A stretch of DNA of 33,289 nt. It comes from Paenibacillus sp. 598K (GTDB taxonomy: Bacteria; Bacillota; Bacilli; Paenibacillales; Paenibacillaceae). The stretch covers positions 32,913 to 66,201 of the forward strand of contig NZ_BFBX01000059.1 of NCBI RefSeq assembly GCF_003851045.1, written 5' to 3'. Positions 16,563-24,627 of this stretch are shown one piece after another. Within the stretch, counting starts at the first letter, position 1. Every line of letters begins with the position of its first letter. Under the pieces are notes generated by a model. The model had not been told where the DNA came from. It worked only from the letters and a program-made list of their open reading frames with translations, and did no database searches. The translations under genes were made by a program, and so were the position numbers.

Positions 16563-16568
16563 ATTATA
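16563..16568 (-). promoter_or_regulatory. TATAAT -10 element of the VTT protein gene
   Basis: A perfect -10 TATAAT on the minus strand, 29 bp before the first ATG; no good -35 is visible at 16-18 bp. Confidence 0.5.
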
Positions 16569-16696
16569 TCTTACCGCAGTCGAAATAAGAGCAAGAATGT
16601 GAACATCCCGTTGCAAAAGCATTAAATTAGTTGGCGCGGGCCAGTTGGCTCATTCGCCCACGGCTCGCCGCACACCCCTTGCCCTCCAACAGCAGC

Positions 16697-16732
16697 AACA
16701 ACAATAACAGGCACCGCGATCGCGGTGCCTGT
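16697..16732 (-). terminator. Terminator of the beta-galactosidase gene
   Basis: A perfect 26-bp palindrome (16707-16732, centred on CGCGATCGCG) is followed on the minus strand by TATTGTTGTTG. It lies about 105 bp past the GH42 stop. The remainder of the 305-bp gap 16534-16838 contains no gene I can support. Confidence 0.75.
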
Positions 16733-16838
16733 TCGTTCAACTAAATGCTCCAGCTGTAGCTGCTCGCCTCCTTAGCGAACGCGCCGAAGCAAACATTCCG
16801 AGCGCCTCTGCCTCAGCGCCCGTTCGACTTAACTCGCT

Positions 16839-18869
16839 CTACTCGTCCCGCGCCAGGATCAGCACGCCCTTGGCCGGCACCTCGACGGCGCCGGAGAGCG
16901 TCCGCTCGGTGAGCAGGTCGGTGTAGAAGACCTCGCCGGTCTGGATCGTGCCGCTCGCGGCCTGATGGTTGAGGACGAACAGCAGCTCGCGGCCGTCCTT
17001 GACGCGGCGGGTCACCTCGATGCCCTCGCTGCGCGGCAGCAGCGGCCGGATGCCCTTGTCCTCGCACAGGTTGGCGAGCAGCCCTTGCAAGAAATCGGCG
17101 TCCGGACTCGAGGCGATATAATACGCCTTGCCCTCGCCGTATCGATTGACCGTCGCCACCGGCATGCCCTGGTAGAAGTCCTCGCCATAGCGCGCCAGCA
17201 CCTCAGCTCCCTCGCTATGGATCAGATCGCACAGGATGCTGCACGTATAGCTGTCCGCCAGCTCGCCCCAAGGCTGCTCCATGACGATGCGGTTCGTGTG
17301 GCCCGGGAAGAGCGCGTCGATCTCCTCCGCCCAGATGCCGAGCAACGACCGCAGCTCGCCCGGATAGCCGCCCGTCTTGACGATATCCCGCTCGTCGACG
17401 ATGCCGCTGAAGAACGTCGTCAGGAACGTTCCGCCTCCCTTCACGAAGGCCTCCAGCTTGTGCGCATAACCCGGCTTCACCATATACAGCACCGGCGCGA
17501 TGACGATGTCATAGCCGCTCAGGTCCTGCTCGACGCCGATCATATCGACCTGGATGTTCTGCTGGAACAGCGCGTCGTAATACTTATGCACCTCGTCCAC
17601 ATACTTCAGCGCGACCGATGGTCCGCTGGAGAGCTCGACCGCCCAGCGGTTCTCCCAGTCGAAGACGATCGCGACCTTCGCCTCGACCCGCGCGTCCAGC
17701 ACCTGATCGGACAGCGTGGCCAGCTCCCCGCCCAACTCGGCGCACTCTCGGAATACGCGCGTATGCTCATGGCCGACATGCTCGATGACCGCGCCGTGGT
17801 ATTTCTCGCAGGCGCCGATCGAGCGGCGCAGTTGGAAGAACAGGATCGTATCGGCGCCCCGCGCCACCGCCTGATAGCTCCACAGCCGCATTACGCCCGG
17901 CCGCTTCAGCGAGTTGTAGGCTTGCCAGTTTTGCTGGCTCGGCGTCTGCTCCATCAGCATGAATGGCTGACCGCCCTTCAAGCCGCGCATCAGATCGTGG
18001 ACCATCGCCGTATAGCTGTAAGGCGTGTCGAGCGACGGGTAGTTGTCCCAGGATACGACATCCATATGCTTGGCCCACTCGAAGTAATCGAGCTCCGGGT
18101 AGGTGCCCATCAGATTGGTCGTCACCGGCAGCTCGGGCGTATGCTTCTTCACCGCATTGTACTCCAGCTTGTAGCACTCTAGCAGACTCGCGGACTGGAA
18201 GCGACGGTAATCGAGCGAGATGCCCTGGAAGTTCGTGCGGTTGCCGTTCCACTCCTCGCTTAGCGCATTGGGCGGCACGATCTCGTCCCAATCATAGAAT
18301 GTATGGCCCCAGAACCGGGTATTCCATGCCTTGTTCACCTTCTCCAGCGAGCCGTAGCGCTCCTGCAGCCAGGTCCGGAAGCCCGCCGCGCAATTGTCGC
18401 AATAGCAGTAGCCGCCGTATTCGTTGGAGATGTGCCAGATGAGGACGGCGGGATGATCCTTGTAGCGCTCGCTCAGTTTGTCCGCCAGCCGCTCGCTGTA
18501 CAGCCGGTAGGTCGGCGAGTTCGGACAGGAGTTGTGACGTCCGCCGAACTTGCGCTTGCGTCCTTCGTAGTCGACGCGCAGCACATCCGGGTAACGCTTG
18601 GCCATCCAGGCCGGATGCGCGCCGGTCGAGGTCGCCAGACAGGTGTAGATGCCGTTCCGGTACAGTCGATCGATCGTCTCGTCGAGGAAGGAGAAATCAT
18701 AGGTGTCCTCGTCCGGCTGGATCATCGCCCAGGAGAACACATTCAGGGTCGCGACGTCGATGCCAGCCAGCTTGAAGATGCGGATATCCTCGTCCCAGGC
18801 GTCCGCCTCCCACTGCTCGGGATTATAGTCGCCGCCATACCAGATTTTCGGGAGCTTCGCATTGATCAT
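16839..18869 (-). CDS. GH42 beta-galactosidase
   Basis: A 676-residue intracellular glycoside hydrolase of family 42. The TIM barrel opens with IWYGGDYNPEQW (9-20). The acid/base Glu150 is in HISNEYGGYC and the nucleophile Glu307 in LMEQTPSQQNW. Four cysteines (115, 155, 157, 160; CYCDNC cluster) match the structural zinc site of the GH42 subgroup. The trimerization domain and small C-terminal beta domain follow, and the length is normal. There is no signal peptide, so it acts on imported short galactosides. The ATG at 18869 is preceded by AAGGAAG; an in-frame extension beyond it overlaps the AraC gene and is not credible. It is divergent from an AraC-type regulator 165 bp away, its likely controller. 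No transporter is adjacent. Confidence 0.95.
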   Translation of the reverse strand: MINAKLPKIWYGGDYNPEQWEADAWDEDIRIFKLAGIDVATLNVFSWAMIQPDEDTYDFSFLDETIDRLYRNGIYTCLATSTGAHPAWMAKRYPDVLRVDYEGRKRKFGGRHNSCPNSPTYRLYSERLADKLSERYKDHPAVLIWHISNEYGGYCYCDNCAAGFRTWLQERYGSLEKVNKAWNTRFWGHTFYDWDEIVPPNALSEEWNGNRTNFQGISLDYRRFQSASLLECYKLEYNAVKKHTPELPVTTNLMGTYPELDYFEWAKHMDVVSWDNYPSLDTPYSYTAMVHDLMRGLKGGQPFMLMEQTPSQQNWQAYNSLKRPGVMRLWSYQAVARGADTILFFQLRRSIGACEKYHGAVIEHVGHEHTRVFRECAELGGELATLSDQVLDARVEAKVAIVFDWENRWAVELSSGPSVALKYVDEVHKYYDALFQQNIQVDMIGVEQDLSGYDIVIAPVLYMVKPGYAHKLEAFVKGGGTFLTTFFSGIVDERDIVKTGGYPGELRSLLGIWAEEIDALFPGHTNRIVMEQPWGELADSYTCSILCDLIHSEGAEVLARYGEDFYQGMPVATVNRYGEGKAYYIASSPDADFLQGLLANLCEDKGIRPLLPRSEGIEVTRRVKDGRELLFVLNHQAASGTIQTGEVFYTDLLTERTLSGAVEVPAKGVLILARDE

Positions 18870-18916
18870 GACAGACACTTCCTTTAAGATGGAATGTAAC
18901 GATATGACCATTGTAT

Positions 18917-18924
18917 ACACATCA
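18917..18924. promoter_or_regulatory. Divergent regulatory region of GH42 and AraC genes
   Basis: In the 165 bp between the two starts, TGTATACA forms a -10-like palindrome for the leftward GH42 gene (within TATACAAT on the minus strand). A TATAAT at 18961-18966 may serve the AraC gene. No clear -35 elements are seen, which fits activator-dependent promoters. Confidence 0.4.
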
Positions 18925-19034
18925 TCAGCTCTTGTTATATATAAGATATCTGCCCAGGCATATAATAATCCGGAAGTCTTGGCAGCGCCCGCCCCTAACG
19001 CTCCGCCACATCTTATTAGAAGGAGATTACGCCC

Positions 19035-19859
19035 ATGATCCGCCCCCATCGTCGCCTCCAGCTGACGCCCTTCCAGGAGGGCTCGCTCCCCCTGTTCGCC
19101 GAGAGCATCGGCCACAATACCGCGCAGGAGCCGATCAACCGACCGGCGGGCTTTCCGCATTATCACTGGATCGAGACGGCAGTCGGCGAAGGCCGCATCC
19201 GCTTCGAGGGCCGCACGCTCGCGCTGCCCCCGGGCAGCGGCGTCCTGCTGATGCCGCATATCCCACATAGCTATGAGTCGACCTCGGGGCTCTGGCAGAC
19301 GATGTATCTAACCTTTGATGGCCCGTTGGCCCCTGTGCTGTTGCGGTCGCTGGATATGGATCGTTCGGCTTATTATCGGTGGGAGGCGGACAAGCCCTGG
19401 CGGCTCGAGGCGCTGCTGGAGAAGCTGGAGCAGACGGAGGATGTGTTCGGACTGCAGGCGTCCAGCGAAGTGTATAGCTTCCTGGTGACCTTGGGCAAAT
19501 ACGGCAAACCCCAGAGCGGCGGCGCCTTCTCTCTGCTGCTAGAGCAGCTGCGGCCGGCGCTGCAGGCAATGGATGCCGAGCTGGCCGATCCGGCGCTTGG
19601 TCTGGAGGAGCTAGCCGAGCGGCTCCGCCTCTCCAGCCGCCGTCTGAGCGAGCTGTTCCGACGCGCCTTTGGCCTCTCCCCTTATGCCTACCTGCTCAAC
19701 CTGCGCATCCGCAAAGCCAAGGAGCTGTTGGTCGGCCAGCCAGAGTCGACCGTCGCCGCGATTGCAACGCAGGTTGGCTTCCGCGATGCGAGCCACTTCG
19801 TCGCCACCTTCCGCAAGCGGACCGGCCTAACGCCGTTGCAATATCGTAGGTTAGGCTGA
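19035..19859 (+). CDS. AraC-family regulator, probably of the beta-galactosidase gene
   Basis: A 274-residue transcription factor. The N-terminal cupin-type domain (about 15-130) has the sequence PLFAESIGHNTAQEPINRP, HYHWIETAVGEGRI and LPPGSGVLLMPHIPHSYES, the sugar-sensing fold of this family. The C-terminal double helix-turn-helix (about 175-273) has LGLEELAERLRLSSRRLSELFR and AIATQVGFRDASHFVATFRKRTGLTPLQYRR. AGAAGGAG precedes the ATG. It is divergent from the GH42 gene, and the shared 165 bp probably holds its sites. A galactoside or related sugar is a plausible effector, inferred from the neighbour only. Three consecutive hairpins follow its stop codon. Confidence 0.93.
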   Translation: MIRPHRRLQLTPFQEGSLPLFAESIGHNTAQEPINRPAGFPHYHWIETAVGEGRIRFEGRTLALPPGSGVLLMPHIPHSYESTSGLWQTMYLTFDGPLAPVLLRSLDMDRSAYYRWEADKPWRLEALLEKLEQTEDVFGLQASSEVYSFLVTLGKYGKPQSGGAFSLLLEQLRPALQAMDAELADPALGLEELAERLRLSSRRLSELFRRAFGLSPYAYLLNLRIRKAKELLVGQPESTVAAIATQVGFRDASHFVATFRKRTGLTPLQYRRLG

Positions 19860-19895
19860 TAGATCAGGCTGGGTGGAACCTGCCTGATCTATCAG
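19856..19895 (+). terminator. Hairpin 1 after the AraC gene (overlaps the stop codon)
   Basis: CTGATAGATCAGGC (19856-19869) and its perfect reverse complement (19882-19895) form a 14-bp stem that includes the TGA stop codon. There is no T-tract after it. Confidence 0.65.
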
Positions 19896-19900
19896 CCAGT

Positions 19901-19936
19901 GAAGGCAGAGGGTAAAGCTATTCACCCTTTGCCTTC
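19901..19936 (+). terminator. Hairpin 2 after the AraC gene
   Basis: GAAGGCAGAGGGT (19901-19913) pairs with ACCCTTTGCCTTC (19924-19936). The 13-bp stem has one G-U pair when read as plus-strand RNA and a mismatch as minus-strand RNA. Confidence 0.6.
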
Positions 19937-19943
19937 ATCCAGC

Positions 19944-19979
19944 GGAAGTGGAGAGTAAACGAGATCACTCTCTACTTTC
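19944..19979 (+). terminator. Hairpin 3 between the AraC and MFS genes
   Basis: GGAAGTGGAGAGT (19944-19956) pairs with ACTCTCTACTTTC (19967-19979). The 13-bp stem has two G-U pairs in plus-strand RNA. It also lies 14 bp beyond the MFS stop codon on the other strand. Confidence 0.6.
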
Positions 19980-19992
19980 AGCCAGCTCGCCG

Positions 19993-21216
19993 CTACCGCC
20001 GCTTCACCAGCCAGATCAGATTGAGCTGGATGAGCGCTGCCGCGACCAGGACGATTGGCAGCATGGCGGAGTCGACCCCGCCGGCGAACACGAGCAGCAG
20101 CGAGATCGAGATGACGCGGCCGGCGTTGAGGAACAGCTCGCGCATGACAACGGATTCGATGCGCAGCTGGCCTTTCAACGGGAGCGTGCCCATGATCCGG
20201 TAGTAATAGGAGGTCAGCGTGTTGACCGTCAGCGGGTTGCAGAGCGAGAAGACGATCATGAACGTCACGACCGACCACGCGCTAATATCGATCAACAGAA
20301 CCGAGGCGCCAGCGATGACGCCAAGCGACGACAGCGTGACATAACGATGCGCGTGCTCCTCGCGAGCCTTGCGAGAGATCATATAGCCGGTGACGACCGT
20401 CAGGAATGCGAACAGCACGCCCAGATAACCGACCCGGTCCTCTCGGCCTACGGTCTGGAACAGCAGGATGTTGGGCAGGAACAGCATGATCCCCTGGAGC
20501 AGCCCCATTACCAGGAAGCCGATCAGCGCCAGCAGCCATTGGCGATTGCGCTTCAGCACTGCGCCGACCAGCTTGAGATAGTATGTCCGGTGATGCGAGT
20601 CGATCACCGGGATGCGGAAGCTGATGATCGCCGCTACGAAAAAGCTGACGAAGGCGATTCCGAACGTCACCACGTAGCCAGACAGCCCTTCATTAAGCTG
20701 GATGATGTACCCGGCCAAGGCAGGTCCGGCGAGCCCGGCGGCGTTGAAAACCATCATATTGATCGCCAGAAAGCGAATCCGGTTCGTATCGGTCGAGACA
20801 TCGTACATAAGCACCAGATAACCGGTCCAGTAGAAGCCCTGCGCCAGACCGCTGAACACCGCAAAACCGACATAGAAGTCGACGACCCGCTCCTGCGCCA
20901 GGATAACGCCAAGGTAGAAAAGGGCGATCAGGACGATTCCGAGCCGATACGTCACCATCCGGTCTTTTTTCTTGGCCAGCCAGCCCCCTAGCGCAAATGC
21001 ACACGGCGTCACGAAAAAGACGATGATGTTGTAGACGCCGTTGACGAGCAGATCTCCGGTAAGTCGCCACAGATAGAGATTGAGAAAAAGCCCTGACATC
21101 GACGCGCCGAATTGGAAACAGCCGTGTATAATGAGCGACGTCACTGCATCCCGCGACAGCCTCCGCTCCGGCGGCACCGGATTCCGTCTCCAAGCGATAC
21201 GCGATAGTCCCAGCAT
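19993..21216 (-). CDS. MFS transporter (YqgE-like)
   Basis: A 407-residue major facilitator with about 12 hydrophobic segments. The loop between helices 2 and 3 has LGGWLAKKKDRMVTYRLG, the MFS signature. The overall pattern, with LNLYLWRLTGDLLVNGVYN near the N-terminus, resembles the YqgE group of uncharacterised Firmicute transporters. The substrate cannot be told. A TATAAT with an upstream TG (extended -10, 21276-21281) leaves almost no leader for the first ATG at 21261. The start is therefore placed at the Met at 21216, which has AAGGAAG 9 bases upstream. It is convergent with the AraC gene. Confidence 0.86.
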   Translation of the reverse strand: MLGLSRIAWRRNPVPPERRLSRDAVTSLIIHGCFQFGASMSGLFLNLYLWRLTGDLLVNGVYNIIVFFVTPCAFALGGWLAKKKDRMVTYRLGIVLIALFYLGVILAQERVVDFYVGFAVFSGLAQGFYWTGYLVLMYDVSTDTNRIRFLAINMMVFNAAGLAGPALAGYIIQLNEGLSGYVVTFGIAFVSFFVAAIISFRIPVIDSHHRTYYLKLVGAVLKRNRQWLLALIGFLVMGLLQGIMLFLPNILLFQTVGREDRVGYLGVLFAFLTVVTGYMISRKAREEHAHRYVTLSSLGVIAGASVLLIDISAWSVVTFMIVFSLCNPLTVNTLTSYYYRIMGTLPLKGQLRIESVVMRELFLNAGRVISISLLLVFAGGVDSAMLPIVLVAAALIQLNLIWLVKRR

Positions 21217-21275
21217 GCCGTCCATCTTCCTTCCGTCCCGGCGCATGCGCGCCAGCTTCATTGTTAGCTCTGCCC

Positions 21276-21281
21276 ATTATA
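21276..21281 (-). promoter_or_regulatory. Extended -10 promoter of the MFS gene
   Basis: TGCTATAAT on the minus strand gives an extended -10. Transcription would start near 21268, which decides against the most upstream ATG of the transporter. Confidence 0.6.
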
Positions 21282-21346
21282 GCACAGTTCGCGAGGAGCT
21301 TACGGTCGGTTTATTTACAAAACTCCCGTCTTGCCCGCACTGCCGT

Positions 21347-21377
21347 TTGACAGCGGCTCGTCTCCCAGTGCTACAAT
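21347..21377 (+). promoter_or_regulatory. Sigma-A promoter of the alcohol dehydrogenase gene
   Basis: TTGACA (21347-21352), a 19-bp spacer and TACAAT (21372-21377) with an upstream TG precede the gene by 46 bp. Confidence 0.65.
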
Positions 21378-21423
21378 AAGATTACGTATCCGCATCACTA
21401 CCTACCAAGGAGGAATGAATCCG

Positions 21424-22590
21424 TTGAATGCCTTTCAATTTCACAATCCGACCCGGATCGTATTCGGCGAGGGCAAGGCTGCCCAGGTCGGCCAACTGAC
21501 GGCCGCTTACGGCTCGCGCGTCTTGCTCGTCTATGGAGGCGGCAGCATCAAGCGCACCGGTCTGTACGATCAGACGATGCGCTCGCTCGGTGAAGCCGGC
21601 GTCAGCGTCGTCGAGCTGTCCGGCATCGAGCCGAACCCCCGTCTGTCGACGGTCAATCAAGGCATCGCGCTCTGCCGCGAGCACGACATCCAGTTCATCC
21701 TCGCCGTCGGCGGCGGCAGCGTCATCGACGCCGCCAAGGCAATCGCAGCAGGCGTCAAGTACGATGGCGACATGTGGGACTTCTGCTCAGGCAAGGCTGT
21801 CGTGCAGGACGCGCTGCCGCTAGGAGCGATCCTGACGCTGGCGGCGACCGGCTCCGAGATGAACGGCAACTCGGTCATCTCCAACTGGGAAGCGCAGCTG
21901 AAGCGCTCCTTTGGCAGCATCCATGTCTATCCGCGCTTTTCCATCCTGGACCCTACGCTTACCTATACCGTGCCTCGCGATCATACGATCAACGGCATCG
22001 TCGACATTATGTCGCATGTATTCGAGCAGTACTTCAGCCAGACCGAGCATACGCCGCTGCAAGAGCGTCTCTGTGAGTCGGTGCTGCAGACCGTCATCGA
22101 GAACGCCGAGCCTGTGCTCGATAACCCCGAGCATGCAGCCGGACGAGCCAATCTGATGTGGTGCGGCACCGTCGCGCTTAATGGCGGCTTCATCAGCACA
22201 GGCATGCAAAACGACTGGGCGACGCATATGATCGAGCATGAGGTGAGCGCCATCTACGACATCGCGCACGGCGCCGGACTGGCCGTACTGTTCCCGAATT
22301 GGATGCGCTATGTCTACACCGCCCGCGTCTCCCGATTCGCGCAGTATGCCGAGCGCGTCTGGGGCATCGAGCGGGCTGGTCGCTCCGACGAGGAGCTCGC
22401 GCTGGCGGGCATCGAGGCAACGCGAGACTTCTTCACTCGCATCGGCGCGCCGTCGAGGCTGGCCGACTTCGGCATCGGCGACGACCAGCTCGATCGGATG
22501 GCAGCCGAGGCCGTGCGCTACGGACCGATCGGCGCTTTCCGCCGCCTCGAGCAGGCCGATGTGCGGCGCATCCTGGAGCTGTCGCTCTAG
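21424..22590 (+). CDS. Iron-containing alcohol dehydrogenase (YugJ/YqhD/butanol dehydrogenase type)
   Basis: A 388-residue NAD(P)H-dependent alcohol dehydrogenase/aldehyde reductase of the group III (iron-type) family. The nucleotide motif GGGSVIDAAKAIA is at 96-108. The metal ligands Asp194, His198, His268 and His282 align almost exactly with those of E. coli YqhD. The family opening FHNPTRIVFGEG is intact. The start is taken as TTG at 21424: AAGGAGG ends 10 bases before it, whereas the ATG at 21415 is only one base from the site. The TTG choice also restores the usual family length. It likely reduces short-chain aldehydes. It stands alone with its own promoter. The last nine coding bases and stop recur 21 bp downstream. 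Confidence 0.93.
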   Translation: MNAFQFHNPTRIVFGEGKAAQVGQLTAAYGSRVLLVYGGGSIKRTGLYDQTMRSLGEAGVSVVELSGIEPNPRLSTVNQGIALCREHDIQFILAVGGGSVIDAAKAIAAGVKYDGDMWDFCSGKAVVQDALPLGAILTLAATGSEMNGNSVISNWEAQLKRSFGSIHVYPRFSILDPTLTYTVPRDHTINGIVDIMSHVFEQYFSQTEHTPLQERLCESVLQTVIENAEPVLDNPEHAAGRANLMWCGTVALNGGFISTGMQNDWATHMIEHEVSAIYDIAHGAGLAVLFPNWMRYVYTARVSRFAQYAERVWGIERAGRSDEELALAGIEATRDFFTRIGAPSRLADFGIGDDQLDRMAAEAVRYGPIGAFRRLEQADVRRILELSL

Positions 22591-22611
22591 CGAGCCGCGT
22601 GGTCGCTCTAG
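22581..22611 (+). repeat. Direct repeat of a gene end
   Basis: GTCGCTCTAG occurs at 22581-22590, where it ends the alcohol dehydrogenase gene with its stop codon, and again at 22602-22611. The period is 21 bp. Confidence 0.55.
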
Positions 22612-22685
22612 TAGCCGCCTGATTGCTCGCCGAACCTTGGCATGCGATCGTCAGATCGCTGACATGTAGCGAAGTTCCCGTCATG

Positions 22686-22721
22686 CTCCCAGCCGCCCCA
22701 CCGGGGTGGAGCGACTGGGAG
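22686..22721. terminator. Layered GC-rich hairpin after the alcohol dehydrogenase gene
   Basis: CTCCCAG (22686-22692) pairs with CTGGGAG (22715-22721), enclosing CGC/GCG and CCACC/GGTGG stems. It is a stable structure about 95 bp past the dehydrogenase stop. Confidence 0.5.
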
Positions 22722-22748
22722 TAGCGCCCGGATAGCAGTCCGAGAGCA

Positions 22749-22804
22749 CATCAAAACAAGCCTTCCCGTCACGACTATCGCGAATGGGAGGGCTTGTTTT
22801 GATG
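22749..22804. terminator. Long 19-bp stem between convergent genes
   Basis: Arms 22749-22767 and 22786-22804 form a 19-bp stem with a single mispair and an 18-nt loop. The outer part is CATCAAAACAAGCC/GGCTTGTTTTGATG, so A- and T-tracts lie inside the stem. It may terminate transcription from both convergent genes. No gene is credible in 22591-22905. Confidence 0.65.
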
Positions 22805-22905
22805 CGCCCGACTTATGTTGCAGGCCATCCGTGCTGTGACCTGGCACAATGCGCAAGCGGGTCATGACGGGCCTACTCTCCTATCCCGCAGCGGGCAGCG
22901 GGCAT

Positions 22906-23574
22906 CTAGCGGTACAGACGGAGCAGCTTCAGACTGATGATGCAGGAGATCAGCCAGATCCCGCCCGCAGCAAGGCCCGCGATTACATCGCTGGCATAGT
23001 GAACGCCGAGGTACACTCGGCTGACGCCGATGGCAATCGCCAGGCTGAGCGCTGCTGCAGGGAACAGCCAGCTCACCGGCCAGCGACCGCGCAATCGTCG
23101 ATAGAGCAAGTAACCGAGCATGCCGTAAAAGCAGATCGACACCATCGCATGACCGCTCGGGAAGCTGAAGCCCGCCGCATCGACGAGAAACTCGTGGCCC
23201 GGACGCTCCCGGCCAAACCACGCCTTAAGCGTATAATTGAGCACCCAACCGCCGCTCAGGCAAAGCGCGAGCATCGTCGAGTTCCGACGGCTGCCACGCA
23301 GCCACAGGACGGCACAGACAATGACGCACAGCAACGTCTGAACGATGCCGTCGCCTAGCCGGGTGATGCCGCGCATCATCATCACGACCGCGTCGGAGGA
23401 GCCTGCCCATTGTTGTAGATAGTACAGCACCATATCGTCAAAGGCGACCAATTCGTCCTCTAGCAGCTGCTCGGCCAATTCGTAAAAAATCAGCGTTAGC
23501 AGACCTGCCGTGATGCCCAATGCCAGATAGACGATAATTCTTCGGACTGTAGGCGAGTTATACACCCGAGGCAC
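22906..23574 (-). CDS. PAP2-family membrane phosphatase
   Basis: A 222-residue integral membrane protein of the PAP2 (type 2 phosphatidic acid phosphatase) superfamily with about five to six hydrophobic segments. All three catalytic motifs are present: KAWFGRERP (117-125), PSGH (139-142) and SRVYLGVHYASD (185-196, with His192 and Asp196). Such enzymes hydrolyse phosphatidylglycerol phosphate, undecaprenyl pyrophosphate or other lipid phosphates at the outer face of the membrane; the choice is not visible here. The GTG start follows the MsrB stop codon by 3 bp with no clear ribosome site, so translation is probably coupled to MsrB. A GTG four codons further in is an alternative. Confidence 0.9.
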   Translation of the reverse strand: MPRVYNSPTVRRIIVYLALGITAGLLTLIFYELAEQLLEDELVAFDDMVLYYLQQWAGSSDAVVMMMRGITRLGDGIVQTLLCVIVCAVLWLRGSRRNSTMLALCLSGGWVLNYTLKAWFGRERPGHEFLVDAAGFSFPSGHAMVSICFYGMLGYLLYRRLRGRWPVSWLFPAAALSLAIAIGVSRVYLGVHYASDVIAGLAAGGIWLISCIISLKLLRLYR

Positions 23575-23577
23575 GGG

Positions 23578-24012
23578 CTATTGCTCGAACAACTTCTTGA
23601 AGTCGCTATAGCCCTCGCGCTCCAGCTCCTCGCGCGGGATAAAGCGAAGCGCCGCCGAATTGATGCAGTAGCGGAGACCGGTCGGCTGAGGTCCGTCAGG
23701 GAACACATGCCCCAGATGCGAGTCGCCCTCGGTACTGCGCACCTCGGTGCGGATCATAAAGTGGCTCTTGTCTGTCTTCTCCTTGATCTGCTCCTCTCGG
23801 AGCGGCTTCGTGAAGCTGGGCCAGCCGCAGCCCGAGTCGAATTTGTCCAATGAGCTGAACAGCGGCTCGCCGGAGACGATATCGACATAGATGCCTTCGC
23901 CCTTATGATCCCAAAACTCGTTTTGAAACGGCGGCTCCGTGCCATTCTCCTGCGTGACCTTGTATTGCATCGGCGACAGCTTGCGCCGAAGTTCGTCCTG
24001 ATCTCTCGTCAT
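23578..24012 (-). CDS. msrB: Peptide-methionine (R)-S-oxide reductase MsrB
   Basis: A 144-residue single-domain MsrB that reduces methionine-R-sulfoxide in proteins. It shows GCGWPSF (61-67), [10 protein letters not shown] (99-108) and the catalytic Cys116 in [11 protein letters not shown]. Only two cysteines exist (62 and 116), and the paired CxxC zinc ligands of many MsrB proteins are missing. This marks the zinc-free type; Cys62 is the candidate resolving residue. The ATG is preceded by GGAGGG. It is first in a two-gene unit with the PAP2 phosphatase. MsrA is not adjacent. Confidence 0.96.
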   Translation of the reverse strand: MTRDQDELRRKLSPMQYKVTQENGTEPPFQNEFWDHKGEGIYVDIVSGEPLFSSLDKFDSGCGWPSFTKPLREEQIKEKTDKSHFMIRTEVRSTEGDSHLGHVFPDGPQPTGLRYCINSAALRFIPREELEREGYSDFKKLFEQ

Positions 24013-24064
24013 GTCTCATCCCTCCAGGTATAGTGTTCACGATTACATCACCGAAACTCCCTTT

Positions 24065-24093
24065 ATTTTAACATAGCGAAGCAAGTTCCCCAA
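24065..24093 (-). promoter_or_regulatory. Probable promoter of msrB
   Basis: On the minus strand TTGGGG (24088-24093), a 17-bp spacer and TAAAAT (24065-24070) lie about 53 bp before the start codon. Confidence 0.45.
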
Positions 24094-24160
24094 ACATTGC
24101 AGCTTACGTAAGGGATTTGTAATCAAATTGAAATGTGCACTTCATCATCCATTAACATCG

Positions 24161-24240
24161 TCCGGTTATACTTTACTCAACCCCCTTTTTTGATATAGCA
24201 CGACTTTTGGCCCGCAGCCCGTTTGCTGCGGGTCCCTTTG
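24161..24240 (+). ncRNA. Possible short transcript ending in a hairpin
   Basis: A 14-bp stretch TCCGGTTATACTTT (24161-24174) is identical to the -10 region of the phosphorylase promoter at 28167-28180. About 40 bp later CCCGCAGC (24211-24218) and GCTGCGGG (24225-24232) form a strong hairpin followed by TCCCTTTGTG. A promoter here would give an RNA of roughly 60 nt. No matching -35 is found, and no start codon with a ribosome site is seen before the hairpin. The rest of 24013-24349 holds only the msrB promoter and the palindrome CTTACGTAAG (24103-24112). Confidence 0.25.
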
Positions 24241-24349
24241 TGTCCTTGGGAGCCTGCTCATGCCCACAGCGCGCAGCGCCTTGCTTCGCCCTCAGGTGAG
24301 ACAGTACAATAGAAGGAGAAACGCGAGAAGCGAAGAGGAGGCCGAGGCG

Positions 24350-24511
24350 ATGTTCACCTTGAAGGAGAAGCAATATATGCTTAAGTTGCTGAAGCAAGAG
24401 CAACGCCGCGCCTGGTTCCGTCTAAAGAAAGCTCCCGCAGAGCATGAACGACTCGTCGAAAAGCTCGAGCAGATGATCCGCAACGAGCAAGTGAACCGGG
24501 AGCATCTGTAA
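24350..24511 (+). CDS. Small basic helical protein, 53 residues
   Basis: A 53-residue protein (MFTLKEKQYMLKLLKQEQRR at its start), predicted as two charged helices separated by LKKAPAEHE. It is rich in Lys, Arg, Glu and Gln, has no cysteine, and has no signal or membrane segment. AGAGGAGG is located 8 bases before the ATG at 24350, which sets this start over longer readings. Short proteins of this appearance are common and conserved in Paenibacillaceae, to my recollection, but their function is unknown. It is convergent with the sugar transporter operon, and the two share a bidirectional terminator. Confidence 0.7.
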   Translation: MFTLKEKQYMLKLLKQEQRRAWFRLKKAPAEHERLVEKLEQMIRNEQVNREHL

Positions 24512-24627
24512 GGACTACTATAAGTCCCCTTTTGAGAGCAAGTATGACCCGCTAACTCCCTAAACTCTTTGGATAAAATAACGGATCTGCGCTGTTCAAC
24601 ATTCTCATGTGCTGAGAAGCAAAAATA

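Noticed and set aside
16839..19268. A longer 809-residue version of the GH42 protein
   Set aside because: The extra N-terminal part overlaps the divergent AraC gene and its promoter, and the GH42 fold starts right at the Met at 18869, which has a ribosome site.
22608..22865. An 85-codon frame in the gap after the alcohol dehydrogenase gene
   Set aside because: It runs through two large hairpins and has no ribosome site or protein-like pattern.
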